A stretch of DNA of 64,000 nucleotides, taken from Tritonibacter aquimaris (lineage in GTDB: Bacteria > Pseudomonadota > Alphaproteobacteria > Rhodobacterales > Rhodobacteraceae). A program made the translations under genes and the position numbers. The notes beneath the pieces are model-generated. The model was not told where the DNA came from, did not search any database, and worked only from the letters and a program-made list of their open reading frames with translations. The DNA lies in contig NZ_WIXK01000003.1 of the NCBI RefSeq assembly GCF_009617595.1, positions 411,773 to 475,772 on the forward strand, written 5' to 3'. Shown here one piece after another: positions 31,207 through 40,696 of the stretch (position 1 is the stretch's first letter; each line of letters starts with the position of its first letter).

Positions 31207-32703
31207 TCAGCGCCCGTAGACCGCATCCCAGCGTTCAATCAGCCGCTGTTGCAGCTGTTTTGATTTGCGGTTCCAGCCGCGCGCCCCTTGCGGGCGTTCG
31301 CGCTCGGCCCGGCTGATGCGGGCGCGGGCGTTTTGGTCGGCGGTGAAAATGGCAAAGGCCAGCTCGGTGCCGTCGCGCGCGGTCATAAACCCACCAAGCC
31401 CCGAGACAAAGTTCAGCGTGCCGGTTTTGGCCGCCACTTTCACCGGGTGGTTTTTCACATTGCGCCCATTGGCATCACGCAGCGGAAAGCCTTTCAACAA
31501 GGGTTTCAACCGACCGTCCTTATGGGCGGCAATCAGCGCTGACACCAGATCATCCGGGGTCATCCGTGATTGTGGCCCAAGGCCCGAGTGATCCACCAAC
31601 TTGCTGGAGTGCATGCCATAGGTGGTGGCGGCCCATTGGCTCATGGCGGCGCCCGATTGCGCCAGGCTTTTCACATTCTGGCCGCGGGCCCGGCTGGCGG
31701 CGAGGCCAATCATTTCCGCCATCAGATTGTTGGAGTAGCGCAACATCGCCTTGAGCATCACGCTGAGCGGCGGGCTCTTGTGCACGGCCAGCACCTGCCC
31801 CTGCGGACGTTGCGCCGCGTCTTTGGCCGCAGGCAAGGCAATCCCATGGGAGCGCGCAAGGGTGCGAAACACATCCCCCGCATAGGCTGCGGGCCTGCGC
31901 ACCGGCAACCAGCGCGAACCGCCTTTGCCAAGGGCTGCGCGCGCCACGCTCCACTGATCGACACCGCCGCGATCGGCGTAGGTGTAAACCGGAGTTGCGC
32001 GGTTCTCGACCCGCATCCGCGCCATCGACACCGATGGGCGGTATTTATCGGTGCGCGCATCCATGGTGACGTTCCAGCGCCCGCCCGAAGGCTTCCATTC
32101 AAAATGCACCCGATTGAAATTCAACGCAATTCCCGACACCGCCGGGCTATAACCCACATGGTCAGGCTGGCCGGGATCGATGCTTTTGATCTGGGGCAAC
32201 GCCCCGTCATAGATGCGAAAAGCCCCGCGCACTTCGCGCACACCTGCAGATTTCAGACTGCGCGCCAGCTGCGCCAGATGATCGGTGTTGAGCATGCTAT
32301 CGCCGCCGCCCACCAGCACAAGATCACCCTTCAGCACCCCGCCAATCACCGTGCCCGTGGCCACAAGCTCGGTGCGAAACCGGTGATCCGCGCCAAAGGT
32401 ATCGAGCGCATATAGCGCCGTCAGCGCCTTGGCCACGCTGGCCGGTGGCAGCCCGGTCTGGCCGCCCTCAGCCTCAAGACGCAGCCCCGATTTCACATCG
32501 GCCACCGCGCAGACAACTTTTCCCGACAGACCCGCCCGCGCCAACAGCCCCTTCAGCCCGCCATTGGCGCTGGGGCTGATTGGACCGGGGCGCAGCTTTG
32601 GCCGCAGCGACAGCTGTGGCGCATTGGCAGCAGCCACAGAAGGGGCAAGACTTAGCGCGCCCCCCATCAGGAGAAAAGAACGGCGTTTCATCATCACGGC
32701 CAT
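31207..32703 (-). CDS. dacB: D-alanyl-D-alanine carboxypeptidase/endopeptidase (PBP4 type)
   Basis: 498-residue class C penicillin-binding protein acting on peptidoglycan in the periplasm. The nucleophile motif SVAK is at 89-92, the second motif is SNN (RYSNNLMAEMIG) and the third is KTG (AAKTGTLNFVSG). The N-terminus (MKRRSFLLMGGALSLAPSVAAA) is an export signal with an Arg pair. Length fits the S13 peptidase family. The start could be at any of three close Met codons. It is followed leftward by the TerB-like gene in convergent orientation. Confidence 0.92.
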   Translation of the reverse strand: MAVMMKRRSFLLMGGALSLAPSVAAANAPQLSLRPKLRPGPISPSANGGLKGLLARAGLSGKVVCAVADVKSGLRLEAEGGQTGLPPASVAKALTALYALDTFGADHRFRTELVATGTVIGGVLKGDLVLVGGGDSMLNTDHLAQLARSLKSAGVREVRGAFRIYDGALPQIKSIDPGQPDHVGYSPAVSGIALNFNRVHFEWKPSGGRWNVTMDARTDKYRPSVSMARMRVENRATPVYTYADRGGVDQWSVARAALGKGGSRWLPVRRPAAYAGDVFRTLARSHGIALPAAKDAAQRPQGQVLAVHKSPPLSVMLKAMLRYSNNLMAEMIGLAASRARGQNVKSLAQSGAAMSQWAATTYGMHSSKLVDHSGLGPQSRMTPDDLVSALIAAHKDGRLKPLLKGFPLRDANGRNVKNHPVKVAAKTGTLNFVSGLGGFMTARDGTELAFAIFTADQNARARISRAERERPQGARGWNRKSKQLQQRLIERWDAVYGR

Positions 32704-32768
32704 ACTTGAATCAAATTCTTACAAAATGACAAATCATCTGGTGCAGTTTTGCACAAATCACAGTTCTT

Positions 32769-33416
32769 TTATGCTCGTTTTTCCGCCTGCGCAGGGTCTG
32801 TGGCATTCTGATCCTCCCGCGCCCAGTCACCCCGCGCGCGAATTTCAGAGGAGGACAGATCCACCATCGGCACATTCAGGAAACACCAGGCCGGTGCCTT
32901 GGCCCGGCCCAGCTGCTGGCTGGCGCGCCCTTTCATCTTGGCATGGCGATAGATCCGCGCCGCAGGCGACAGGCGGGCCCGAATGCGATCCCCCGGCCGC
33001 GCCAATACCCCCACCGGCACGGTTTCCAGGATCTCGCGCCAGTCTTTCCAGCGGTGAAACTGCGCCAGATTATCCGCGCCCATCAGCCAGACAAACCGCA
33101 CACCGGGATGGGCCCGGCGCAGCGCCCGCAGGGTTTCGGCGGTGTAGCGCGTGCCCAGATGTGCCTCGATATCGCTGACCTTGATCCGGGGATGATCCAG
33201 CATCCCACGTGCCGCCTCAATCCGCCGATCCAGCGCAGCAGGTGCGTTTTCTTTCAACGGGTTACCAGGAGAGACCAGCCAGAACAGCTGATCCAGCCCA
33301 AAGCGGCGCAATGCGGCCTCGCTGATCGCCACATGGCCGAGATGCGGCGGATCAAACGACCCTCCGAGCAGCCCAACGCTTTGGCCGGGGCGGATATGTG
33401 GCAGGTGATGTGTCAC
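32769..33416 (-). CDS. nadD: nicotinate-nucleotide adenylyltransferase
   Basis: Transfers AMP from ATP to nicotinate mononucleotide, the penultimate step of NAD synthesis. The nucleotidyltransferase signature [14 protein letters not shown] is near the N-terminus, and the C-terminal [12 protein letters not shown] matches the ISSTxIR substrate motif. The GTG at 33416, five bases after AAGG, gives 215 residues and the usual short N-terminus; a TTG 36 bases upstream is also open but lacks a ribosome binding site. The next gene leftward is dacB after 65 bases. Confidence 0.93.
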   Translation of the reverse strand: MTHHLPHIRPGQSVGLLGGSFDPPHLGHVAISEAALRRFGLDQLFWLVSPGNPLKENAPAALDRRIEAARGMLDHPRIKVSDIEAHLGTRYTAETLRALRRAHPGVRFVWLMGADNLAQFHRWKDWREILETVPVGVLARPGDRIRARLSPAARIYRHAKMKGRASQQLGRAKAPAWCFLNVPMVDLSSSEIRARGDWAREDQNATDPAQAEKRA

Positions 33417-33496
33417 GCGGGCCTTGATGCACAGATTTTGCGCTAAGATCAATCAGAGAGGTACAATCAAAAGGGGAAATCCAGCCCCTCGAATAT

Positions 33497-33514
33497 AGTT
33501 GACACAGATCAACT
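33497..33514. promoter_or_regulatory. operator-like dyad before the MarR-GNAT gene
   Basis: AGTTGA-CACAGA-TCAACT has perfect 6-bp arms and lies 20 bases before the proposed ATG of a MarR-domain protein. MarR proteins typically bind such 16-20 bp dyads in their own promoters, so autoregulation is a reasonable inference. Confidence 0.55.
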
Positions 33515-33533
33515 GTTGATCCATGCAAACCAT

Positions 33534-34415
33534 ATGACCAATTTCAATGACCCCATCCGCCGCATCCGTCGTTTCAACCGTGCTGTCACCAGCGAGGTCG
33601 GCGCGTTGGATCATTCCTTTCTGGGGCGTGGCCGCCCGCTGGGTCAGGCGCGGGTGCTGCATGCCATTGATCATTTCAGCACCGACCTGAGCGAGATCCG
33701 CCATCACCTGAACCTCGACAAGGCAGTGCTGAGCCGGGCGTTAAAAGCGCTCGAAAGCGAAGGTCTGATCACGCTGCAAACCGACGCAGAAGATGCGCGC
33801 AAACGCAGCGCCCATCTGACCAAGGCGGGCGCGGCAGAAGCCGCCGCCTATAACGCGCTCTCGGATCAGCAGGCCGAAACCCTTTTGGCGCGTCATCCCC
33901 AGCCCGCTGCCCTGCTGGCGGCGATGGATCTGGTCGCCTCGGCCCTCACCGCTGAACGTCTGGAGATCCAAGAGGCAGATCCGCGCTCTGATGTGGCGCT
34001 ATTTTGTCTGCAATCCTACTACGCCGAACTTGAAGCCCGGTTTGAGCGCGGCTTTGATGTGTCGCTTTCTGCCGATCCCGAGGCCCACGACATGCTGCCC
34101 CCGCGCGGCGCGTTTTATGTGGCGCTGTCAGATGGTCTGCCGCAGGGCTGTATTGGCCTTAAGGGCACAGACAAAGGTTATAGCGAAATCAAACGGCTCT
34201 GGGTTGCGCCATCCGCGCGCGGCCTTGGCCTGGCCCAGCGTCTGATGGGATGTTGCGACAGCGCCGCCCGCGCCCTTGATGTGTCGCTGTTGCGGCTCGA
34301 TACCAACTCCGCCCTGCCCGAGGCCGCCGCGCTCTATCGCAAACTCGGCTGGCAGGAGATCGACCGTTTTAATGACGATCCCTACCCGGATCTGTTTTTC
34401 GAAAAACAGCTTTAG
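33534..34415 (+). CDS. MarR-type regulator fused to a GNAT acetyltransferase
   Basis: 293 residues with two domains. Residues about 1-140 form a winged HTH (LSEIRHHLNLDKAVLSRALKALESEGLI, then DARKRSAHLTKAG). Residues about 150-290 form a GNAT domain (EIKRLWVAPSARGLGLAQRLMG, ALYRKLGWQEI). This fusion is a known bacterial architecture; the N-terminal part probably controls its own promoter. The ATG is chosen over a TTG six codons upstream that lies at the operator edge. The acetylation substrate is unknown. Confidence 0.88.
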   Translation: MTNFNDPIRRIRRFNRAVTSEVGALDHSFLGRGRPLGQARVLHAIDHFSTDLSEIRHHLNLDKAVLSRALKALESEGLITLQTDAEDARKRSAHLTKAGAAEAAAYNALSDQQAETLLARHPQPAALLAAMDLVASALTAERLEIQEADPRSDVALFCLQSYYAELEARFERGFDVSLSADPEAHDMLPPRGAFYVALSDGLPQGCIGLKGTDKGYSEIKRLWVAPSARGLGLAQRLMGCCDSAARALDVSLLRLDTNSALPEAAALYRKLGWQEIDRFNDDPYPDLFFEKQL

Positions 34416-34428
34416 GTGGCGCACGCAG

Positions 34429-34458
34429 GATTTGAGTATTTAAGAAAAAGGTGAAGGG
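34429..34458 (+). repeat. dispersed repeat, copy D (GAGTATTT family)
   Basis: GGATTTGAGTATTTAAGAAA and the following AAAGGTGAAGG match the right half of a repeat found five times between 34 and 46 kb. It lies directly after the MarR-GNAT stop. This copy lacks the GC-rich hairpin half. Confidence 0.65.
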
Positions 34459-34464
34459 GCGAAA

Positions 34465-35040
34465 TTACGCCCCAACAAACATCACATCACTGCGCAACAC
34501 ATATTTGCAGCCCTCCATCACGGCCTCTCCACGATGCGACAGCGGGTGATGAAACAGTAGTAGCTTACCCACTTCGGGCGTGATGGTGAAATCGGCAAAA
34601 TGAAACGGCGAAAACACATCCGCAAATGTGGTGCCCCCGCCCTCAAATCCATCATTCAGAAAAATCAGGCAGGTGAAGCGGCTCTCGCTCCCATCCGGGG
34701 CGCAATAGCTGCCGTCCTGATGCCAGTCAAAGAACTGACCAACCCCATAGCGATAGATACGGAACCGCGGATTGAGCCCGATCGCCTGCTCGCCTTTGAA
34801 CGGCTCTGTAAAATAGTCCGCGATACGTTGCCATAATTCAGTGGCCAAGGTCGTATCATCCAGAAACAGACGGTCATTGTTACGAATTTGCGGCAAGGTT
34901 CGGGTGCCCATGGTCGTGCAGAGCTGCGCCTGCTCAAACTCACTGCGCTCCACACGTTGGATAAATTGCGCACACTCACGCGCTGATAGAAACGCAGGCA
35001 CTTCGATAACGCGCGCGCGCAAAACCTCAGGAATAGTCAT
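34465..35040 (-). CDS. 2-oxoglutarate/Fe(II)-dependent oxygenase (prolyl-4-hydroxylase-like)
   Basis: 191 residues forming a double-stranded beta helix. The iron-binding HxD is in DWHQDGSYC, the distal His in HPLSHRGEAV, and the 2-oxoglutarate-binding Arg in KYVLRSDVMFVG. GGGTTFADVF and the RIYRYGVGQFF strand are typical of the P4Hc subfamily, which hydroxylates proteins or small molecules. GGAG seven bases before the ATG supports the start. The substrate is unknown. Confidence 0.87.
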   Translation of the reverse strand: MTIPEVLRARVIEVPAFLSARECAQFIQRVERSEFEQAQLCTTMGTRTLPQIRNNDRLFLDDTTLATELWQRIADYFTEPFKGEQAIGLNPRFRIYRYGVGQFFDWHQDGSYCAPDGSESRFTCLIFLNDGFEGGGTTFADVFSPFHFADFTITPEVGKLLLFHHPLSHRGEAVMEGCKYVLRSDVMFVGA

Positions 35041-35218
35041 GATTTTTCTCCGGTAAGACCAAACAGTTGAAAAGCTGAGTCAGACCGGTGGCATCAATGG
35101 TGGCAGCCGCGCAGGAGGCTGTGATGACTGGAGATATGTCGAGGCGCATGTACCATGTGCCAGACTTAAGCCGAAGTACACAGAAATACAACCAATGGAT
35201 CAAGTGCGGCCATCCGCT

Positions 35219-35287
35219 TCACCTTTTCCCAAATACTCTGGCCGAATTTTCTTGGGGGTGAATGCGCAGCAGAGGGGCAAAGCCCCT
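35219..35287. repeat. dispersed repeat, copy E, abutting the dnaE stop
   Basis: TCACCTTTTCCCAAATACTC opens the copy and AGGGGC-AAA-GCCCCT closes it, in the inverted orientation relative to copies B and C. The terminal hairpin overlaps the dnaE stop codon and would appear in the dnaE mRNA 3' end, where it could serve as a transcript end. Confidence 0.65.
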
Positions 35288-38200
35288 ATATCTCCTCCAC
35301 ATCCATCACCCCGTCCAGGGATTTAAGCGCGCCTTTGATCTGGGGGTTGATCGGGAACATCTGCCCCAGCTCCATCTCCACATCGCCGGGCAGGCTGGGA
35401 TCTTGCAGATAGACATAGATCTCACCGGGGCTTGCGTTGCGGGCGGCTTTTTTGGCGTCTTCCAGCACCGTGGCCACGGTGTTTACTGCCGACACGCTAT
35501 CAAGATAGACTCTGAGCGACGAGCGCCCCGCATCAGCAATGGCGCTGTCCACCGGCCCGGCAGAGCGCATCAGAAGCTTCAGCTGGTCGCTCTCCAGCGT
35601 TGCCTCGGCGGTGATCACAACCTTGGAGCCGGTGTCGAGAAACTCACGCGATTTTTCCAACACGTCCGAGAAAATCGTCACCTCAAACGCGCCGGTAGGG
35701 TCAGAGAGCTGCGCAAAGGCAAAGCGGTTGCCGCGGGCCGATTTACGTTCTTGCCGCCCGGCGACGACCCCGGCCATTTTGGCCATAAACGGCCCGCGCT
35801 CTGCCTTGAGCGTCACCTCATCTAGCGTCAGCACATCCTTGCGTTTGAGCGCAGGCATATAATCATCGAGCGGATGGCCCGAGAGATAAAACCCAATCGC
35901 CTTGAACTCTTCGGACAGGCGTTCAGCAGGCAACCAATCGGGCACACCAGCCATGCGCGGCTCGGGCAGGTCATCACCTGCTTCACCAAACAAAGACACC
36001 TGATTGGAGTTTTTCTGCTCCTGAATGGCAGCTGAATAATTCACCAGCCCCTCAAGGCTTTCAAACACCCGGCGGCGGTTTTTATCCAGCTGATCAAAGG
36101 CGCCTGCGCGCGCCATCATTTCCATCGGGCGTTTGCCGACCTTTTTCAGATCCACCCGGCGCGCCAGATCATAAAGGGTGGCAAAAGGCTTATCGCCCCG
36201 CCCCTGAACGATCAGGTTCATCGCCTCAACGCCCACGTTTTTCAACGCGCCCAGCGCATAGACCAGCTCGCCGTTCACCACATTAAATGTCGCCAGTGAC
36301 CGGTTCACGCAGGGCGGCACATACGGAAGCTTCAGCCCCTTTTTCACCTCTTCAAAATAGATCGCCAGCTTTTCCGTCAGGTGAATATCGCAGTTCATGA
36401 CGCCCGCCATGAACTCCACCGGGTGGTTCGCCTTAAGCCAGCCGGTTTGATAGCTCACCACCGCATAGGCAGCGGCGTGGGATTTGTTAAAGCCGTAGTT
36501 GGCAAATTTCTCCAGAAGGTCAAAAACCTCGGAGGCCTTTTTCGCCGGAACCCCGTTTTCAGCCGCGCCTTTTTCAAATTTGGGCCGCTCGGCGTCCATC
36601 GCCTCTTTGATCTTTTTACCCATGGCGCGGCGCAACAGATCCGCGCCGCCCAATGAGTATCCCGCCATCACCTGGGCGATCTGCATCACCTGTTCCTGAT
36701 AGACGATAATCCCTTGGGTTTCTTCAAGAATATGGTCAATCAGCGGGTGCACCGACTGGATCTCTTTCAGCCCGTTTTTCACCTCACAATAGGTGGGGAT
36801 GTTCTCCATCGGCCCCGGACGATAAAGCGCCACCAGCGCAACGATGTCTTCGATACAGGTGGGTTTCATGCGCTTAAGCGCATCCATCATACCGGTGGAT
36901 TCCACCTGAAACACCGCCACGGTTTTGGCCGCCGAATACAGATCATAGGTGACCTTATCATCCAGCGGAATGGCGTTGATCTCATTCACCGCGCCCTCGG
37001 GCGGCTCATACAGCTGGCTGCCATCAGCACCGATATGAATGTCGCGCCCCGACTGGCAGATCAGGTTAACCGCGTTTTGAATAACCGTGAGCGTTTTCAG
37101 GCCCAGAAAGTCAAATTTCACCAGCCCGGCCTGTTCGACCCATTTCATATTGAACTGGGTGGCGGGCATGTCTGAGCGCGGATCCTGATACAGCGGCACC
37201 AGCGCATCCAGCGGCCGGTCGCCGATTACAACACCCGCCGCGTGGGTGGAGGCATTCCTGAGCAGCCCCTCGACCTGCTGGCCATAGGTCAGCAGCCGAT
37301 CCACCACAGGTTCATTGCGGGCTTCTTCCGCCAGACGCGGCTCATCCTGGATGGCCTTTTCAATCGAGACCGGCTTCACCCCTTCCACCGGGATCATTTT
37401 CGACAGCCGGTCCACCTGGCCAAAGGGCATCTGCAGCACCCGGCCAATGTCACGCACCGCAGCCTTGGACAGTAGCGCCCCAAAGGTAATGATCTGGCCC
37501 ACCTTGTCGCGACCATATTTCTGCTGCACGTATTTGATCACCTCTTCGCGGCGATCCATGCAGAAATCGATGTCAAAGTCAGGCATCGACACCCGTTCCG
37601 GGTTGAGGAAACGTTCAAACAGCAGGCTGTAGCGCAGCGGATCAAGGTCAGTAATTGTCAGCGCATAGGCCACCAGTGACCCCGCGCCCGAGCCCCGCCC
37701 CGGCCCCACCGGGATGCCCTGATCCTTGCCCCATTGGATAAAGTCTGCAACGATCAGAAAATAGCCAGGGAATCCCATGCTCTCAATGATACCCAGCTCA
37801 AAATCCAGCCGTTCCTGATAGCCTTCAACGGAAACCGCATGCGGGATCACCGCCAGACGTTTTTGCAGGCCCTCATTGGCTATACGGCGCAGCTCCGCCA
37901 CCTCATCATCGGCAAACTTGGGCAGAATGGGATCGCGCCGATAGGCCATAAAAGCGCAGCGCTTGGCAATTTCCACCGTGTTTTCAATCGCCTCGGGCAG
38001 ATCGGCAAACAGGGTGATCATCTCTTCCGGGCTTTTGAAATAATGCTGCGCCGTAAGCCTGCGCCGCCCATCAACCTGATCCACATAAGCGCCCTCAGAA
38101 ATGCAGATCAGCGCATCATGGGCTTCATACATCTCGGGCTTGGGGAAATAGACATCGTTGGTCGCCACCAGCGGCAGCGCCATCGCATAGGCCATTTCGA

Positions 38201-38783
38201 TCATCGGCCGCTCTGTCAGCTTCTCGGCTTCGGGCCGGCCATCTTCGCCGGGATGGCGCTGCAGCTCTACGTATAAACGATCTGGAAATATCGCCTTGAG
38301 CTGCTGCATCAGCGCCTCAGCCTCAGCCCGTTTGCCCTGCTGCAACAGCATCCCCACCGGCCCCAGCGGCCCGCCGGTCAGGCAGATCAGCCCGGCCGCA
38401 TTGGCGCGCAGCTCGTCCAGTGATACCTGCGGCAGCTGGCCATCCCCATCCACATAAAGACAGGAGGACAGCCGCATCAGCCCCTCGTAGCCTTCTTCGT
38501 TCTGGGCCAGCAGCACCAGCGGCGCGGGCAGCTTAGGCTTGCCGCCGGGTTCCGCGGCTTCAAAGGTGAAATCCACCTGACAGCCAACAATCGGCTGAAT
38601 GCCAGCGCCCGCAAGGGTGACGGAAAACTCCAGCGCGGAAAACATCGCATTGGTGTCGGTCACCGCAATTGCAGGCATATTATGCGCCTTGCAAAGATCC
38701 GGCAGCTTTTTCAGCCGCACGGCCCCTTCGAGCAGGGAATATTCGGTATGGGTGCGCAGGTGAATGAATCGAGGAGCTGTCAT
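35286..38783 (-). CDS. dnaE: DNA polymerase III alpha subunit
   Basis: Catalytic subunit of the chromosomal replicase, 1165 residues, full length. The N-terminal PHP domain begins FIHLRTHTEYSLLEGAV. The polymerase active site includes VGPGRGSGAGSLVAYAL and PDFDIDFCMDRREEVI. Helix-hairpin-helix and OB-fold segments (FMAKMAGVVAGRQERKSARG) follow, then the tau-binding C-terminus. It is single and leftward, with repeat copy E at its 3' end. Confidence 0.98.
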   Translation of the reverse strand: MTAPRFIHLRTHTEYSLLEGAVRLKKLPDLCKAHNMPAIAVTDTNAMFSALEFSVTLAGAGIQPIVGCQVDFTFEAAEPGGKPKLPAPLVLLAQNEEGYEGLMRLSSCLYVDGDGQLPQVSLDELRANAAGLICLTGGPLGPVGMLLQQGKRAEAEALMQQLKAIFPDRLYVELQRHPGEDGRPEAEKLTERPMIEMAYAMALPLVATNDVYFPKPEMYEAHDALICISEGAYVDQVDGRRRLTAQHYFKSPEEMITLFADLPEAIENTVEIAKRCAFMAYRRDPILPKFADDEVAELRRIANEGLQKRLAVIPHAVSVEGYQERLDFELGIIESMGFPGYFLIVADFIQWGKDQGIPVGPGRGSGAGSLVAYALTITDLDPLRYSLLFERFLNPERVSMPDFDIDFCMDRREEVIKYVQQKYGRDKVGQIITFGALLSKAAVRDIGRVLQMPFGQVDRLSKMIPVEGVKPVSIEKAIQDEPRLAEEARNEPVVDRLLTYGQQVEGLLRNASTHAAGVVIGDRPLDALVPLYQDPRSDMPATQFNMKWVEQAGLVKFDFLGLKTLTVIQNAVNLICQSGRDIHIGADGSQLYEPPEGAVNEINAIPLDDKVTYDLYSAAKTVAVFQVESTGMMDALKRMKPTCIEDIVALVALYRPGPMENIPTYCEVKNGLKEIQSVHPLIDHILEETQGIIVYQEQVMQIAQVMAGYSLGGADLLRRAMGKKIKEAMDAERPKFEKGAAENGVPAKKASEVFDLLEKFANYGFNKSHAAAYAVVSYQTGWLKANHPVEFMAGVMNCDIHLTEKLAIYFEEVKKGLKLPYVPPCVNRSLATFNVVNGELVYALGALKNVGVEAMNLIVQGRGDKPFATLYDLARRVDLKKVGKRPMEMMARAGAFDQLDKNRRRVFESLEGLVNYSAAIQEQKNSNQVSLFGEAGDDLPEPRMAGVPDWLPAERLSEEFKAIGFYLSGHPLDDYMPALKRKDVLTLDEVTLKAERGPFMAKMAGVVAGRQERKSARGNRFAFAQLSDPTGAFEVTIFSDVLEKSREFLDTGSKVVITAEATLESDQLKLLMRSAGPVDSAIADAGRSSLRVYLDSVSAVNTVATVLEDAKKAARNASPGEIYVYLQDPSLPGDVEMELGQMFPINPQIKGALKSLDGVMDVEEI

Positions 38784-39202
38784 GGCACATGACCTATCCC
38801 ATTGACGGGGCGTGAACCAAGGGGCATTTCATCCACAGGCTCGAACCATTGGCCCGAACCACTGGCCGAACCGCGCTCGCCAACAACAGGCCCTACCCCC
38901 GGTCGCCATCACAAAATGACTAAAAATCCATCGTGATTTTCAAATAATTCCAGCAGCTGTTTTTTAACGCAGCTGTTACGAAAGCGCGGTTCGCAGACTT
39001 ACCCTATGATTCAAATAGGTTTTCAGATCATCGCTGCAAACCCCGCCACGCCAAATTCGTGAAGTTTTTATTGCCTCAGCGCCAGCCCTGTCCCTAGGCT
39101 GATCCCAGCACATAAAAACGCCCGCCCTCCTTTTACGTCGCATCGAAGGTCGGCATGGCGCCACAGCCAGGGCAAACAGGGTAACGCGACCGGTAGACGA
39201 TT
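38784..39202. other. intergenic region between divergent dnaE and xdhA
   Basis: About 420 bases without a supportable gene. It should contain the promoters of dnaE (leftward) and xdhA (rightward). A short run of near-direct repeats (CGAACCATTGGCC, CGAACCACTGGCC, CGAACCGCGC) lies at about 38842-38877. The central part near 38930-39060 is A/T-rich and promoter-like, but I could not fix -35/-10 elements. Confidence 0.45.
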
Positions 39203-40696
39203 ATGACGCTCACCTTTCATCTGAACGGTGAAAAGATCCAGCTGGCAGATCCATCTGCCACCACAACTTTGCTGGAATATCTGCGCGAAAGCTGCGCCCT
39301 GACCGGCACCAAAGAGGGCTGCAACGAAGGCGACTGCGGTGCCTGCACCGTCATGGTACACGATGACCAAGGCGCCCGCGCCGTCAACGCCTGCATCCTG
39401 TTTCTGCCGCAACTGCAAGGCACATCTGTCACCACCGTCGAAGGGCTCGCCGCCCCCGATGGCACCCTGCACCCGGTGCAACAGGCGCTGATTGATCACC
39501 ACGGCAGCCAATGTGGCTTTTGCACCCCCGGTTTTGTGATGTCGATGGCCACGGCACACTGCAACGGCGCAACCGATCACAAGGATCAGCTTGCAGGCAA
39601 CCTCTGTCGCTGCACCGGCTACGCCCCAATCCTGCGCGCAGCCAAGGCCATTGAGGATGCGCCGGTGCCGCCGCATCTGGCCCCATTCACCTTTTCAAAA
39701 ATACTCCGGGGGGAGGCCGAAGGCCTGGGGGCAGAGCCCCCCTCTGACCAAACTGTGGCAGAGCCCCCCTTAAATCAAACTGGGGCAGAGCCCCCGCTAA
39801 ACAAACCCGCAGCAGAGCCTCCCTCACTTGCAACCACCACCTCCCCGTTTCAGCCGCAAAACAGCGACGCGCTGGCTGATCTCTACCGCGCCCATCCCAA
39901 GGCCACTTTGATCGCGGGGGCCACCGATGTGGGGCTCTGGGTCACCAAGGATCTGAAACAGCTGGATCCGGTGATCTTCCTGGCAGGCTGTCGCGATCTT
40001 GCAGATATTCGTGACCACGCAGATCATTTAAACGTGGGCGCAATGGTGACGATGAACGCCCTGCGCACAGCACTTGCGCCGCACTCCGCAGCCTTTGATG
40101 AGCTGCTGCGCCGCTTTGCCAGCCAGCAGGTCAGAAACGCCGCCACATTGGGGGGCAATATCGCCAATGGCTCCCCCATCGGTGACAGCCCACCGCCGCT
40201 GATTGCCCTTGGAGCGCGCCTTATTTTACGCAAAGGCAACACCCGCCGCGAAATCGCGCTTGAGGATTTCTTTATTGAATACGGCAGACAGGACCGCAGA
40301 GAGGGTGAATTTCTTGAGCGCATCCTGATCCCCAAAGCCATGGAACACCTCAGGATCTACAAACTGTCGAAACGCTTTGATCAGGATATTTCCGCTGTGC
40401 TGGGCGCGTTTAATATCTGTGTCACCGATGGGTTTGTCACCTCGGCCCATATTGCATTTGGCGGCATGGCAGCGACCCCCAAACGCGCGTATCAGGTGGA
40501 ACAATCCCTGATCGGGGCCGCCTGGAACCGGCGCACCATTGCCCATGCAAAAGACGCATTCACCCTGGATTTCACCCCACTAAGCGACATGCGCGCATCT
40601 TCCGAATACCGGTTGGAAACGGCCAAAAACATGCTGGAACGCGCCTTTTATGATGCGTCGCAAACCGTGCTAAGCCCAACGAAGGTGACCCCATGA
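39203..40696 (+). CDS. xdhA: xanthine dehydrogenase small subunit (2Fe-2S and FAD domains)
   Basis: 497 residues. The [2Fe-2S] cluster ligands are visible in EGCNEGDCGACTVMV and, in the helical cluster domain, CGFCTPGFVMS and NLCRCTGYAPI. The FAD domain follows (TLIAGATDVGLWVTKDL, ATLGGNIANGSPIGDSPP). It accepts electrons from the molybdenum subunit during oxidation of hypoxanthine/xanthine to urate. Between the domains, about residues 160-210 derive from an inserted repeat that encodes a 9-residue AEPP tandem repeat, so the linker is much longer than usual. The stop overlaps xdhB (ATGA). Confidence 0.95.
   Translation: MTLTFHLNGEKIQLADPSATTTLLEYLRESCALTGTKEGCNEGDCGACTVMVHDDQGARAVNACILFLPQLQGTSVTTVEGLAAPDGTLHPVQQALIDHHGSQCGFCTPGFVMSMATAHCNGATDHKDQLAGNLCRCTGYAPILRAAKAIEDAPVPPHLAPFTFSKILRGEAEGLGAEPPSDQTVAEPPLNQTGAEPPLNKPAAEPPSLATTTSPFQPQNSDALADLYRAHPKATLIAGATDVGLWVTKDLKQLDPVIFLAGCRDLADIRDHADHLNVGAMVTMNALRTALAPHSAAFDELLRRFASQQVRNAATLGGNIANGSPIGDSPPPLIALGARLILRKGNTRREIALEDFFIEYGRQDRREGEFLERILIPKAMEHLRIYKLSKRFDQDISAVLGAFNICVTDGFVTSAHIAFGGMAATPKRAYQVEQSLIGAAWNRRTIAHAKDAFTLDFTPLSDMRASSEYRLETAKNMLERAFYDASQTVLSPTKVTP
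39687..39742. repeat. dispersed repeat, copy A, inside xdhA
   Basis: Reverse-complementary to copy B in xdhB. It starts TCACCTTTTCAAAAATACTC and contains two hairpins, AGGCC-GAA-GGCCT and GGGGGC-AGA-GCCCCC. It is read in frame as a FSKILRGEAEGLGAEPP-like linker of XdhA. Confidence 0.8.
39731..39829 (+). repeat. 27-bp tandem repeat in xdhA (about 3.7 copies)
   Basis: Units begin at 39731, 39758, 39785 and 39812, each with GCAGAGCCYCC. They encode AEPPSDQTV, AEPPLNQTG, AEPPLNKPA and AEPPSLATT. Because 27 is divisible by three, expansion keeps the reading frame. The units grew from the GGGGGCAGAGCCCCC hairpin of repeat copy A. Confidence 0.88.

Noticed and set aside
39731..39829. Direct repeats as a possible CRISPR array
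   Set aside because: Units are contiguous 27-bp tandem copies with no unique spacers, are in frame within xdhA, and no cas gene is near.
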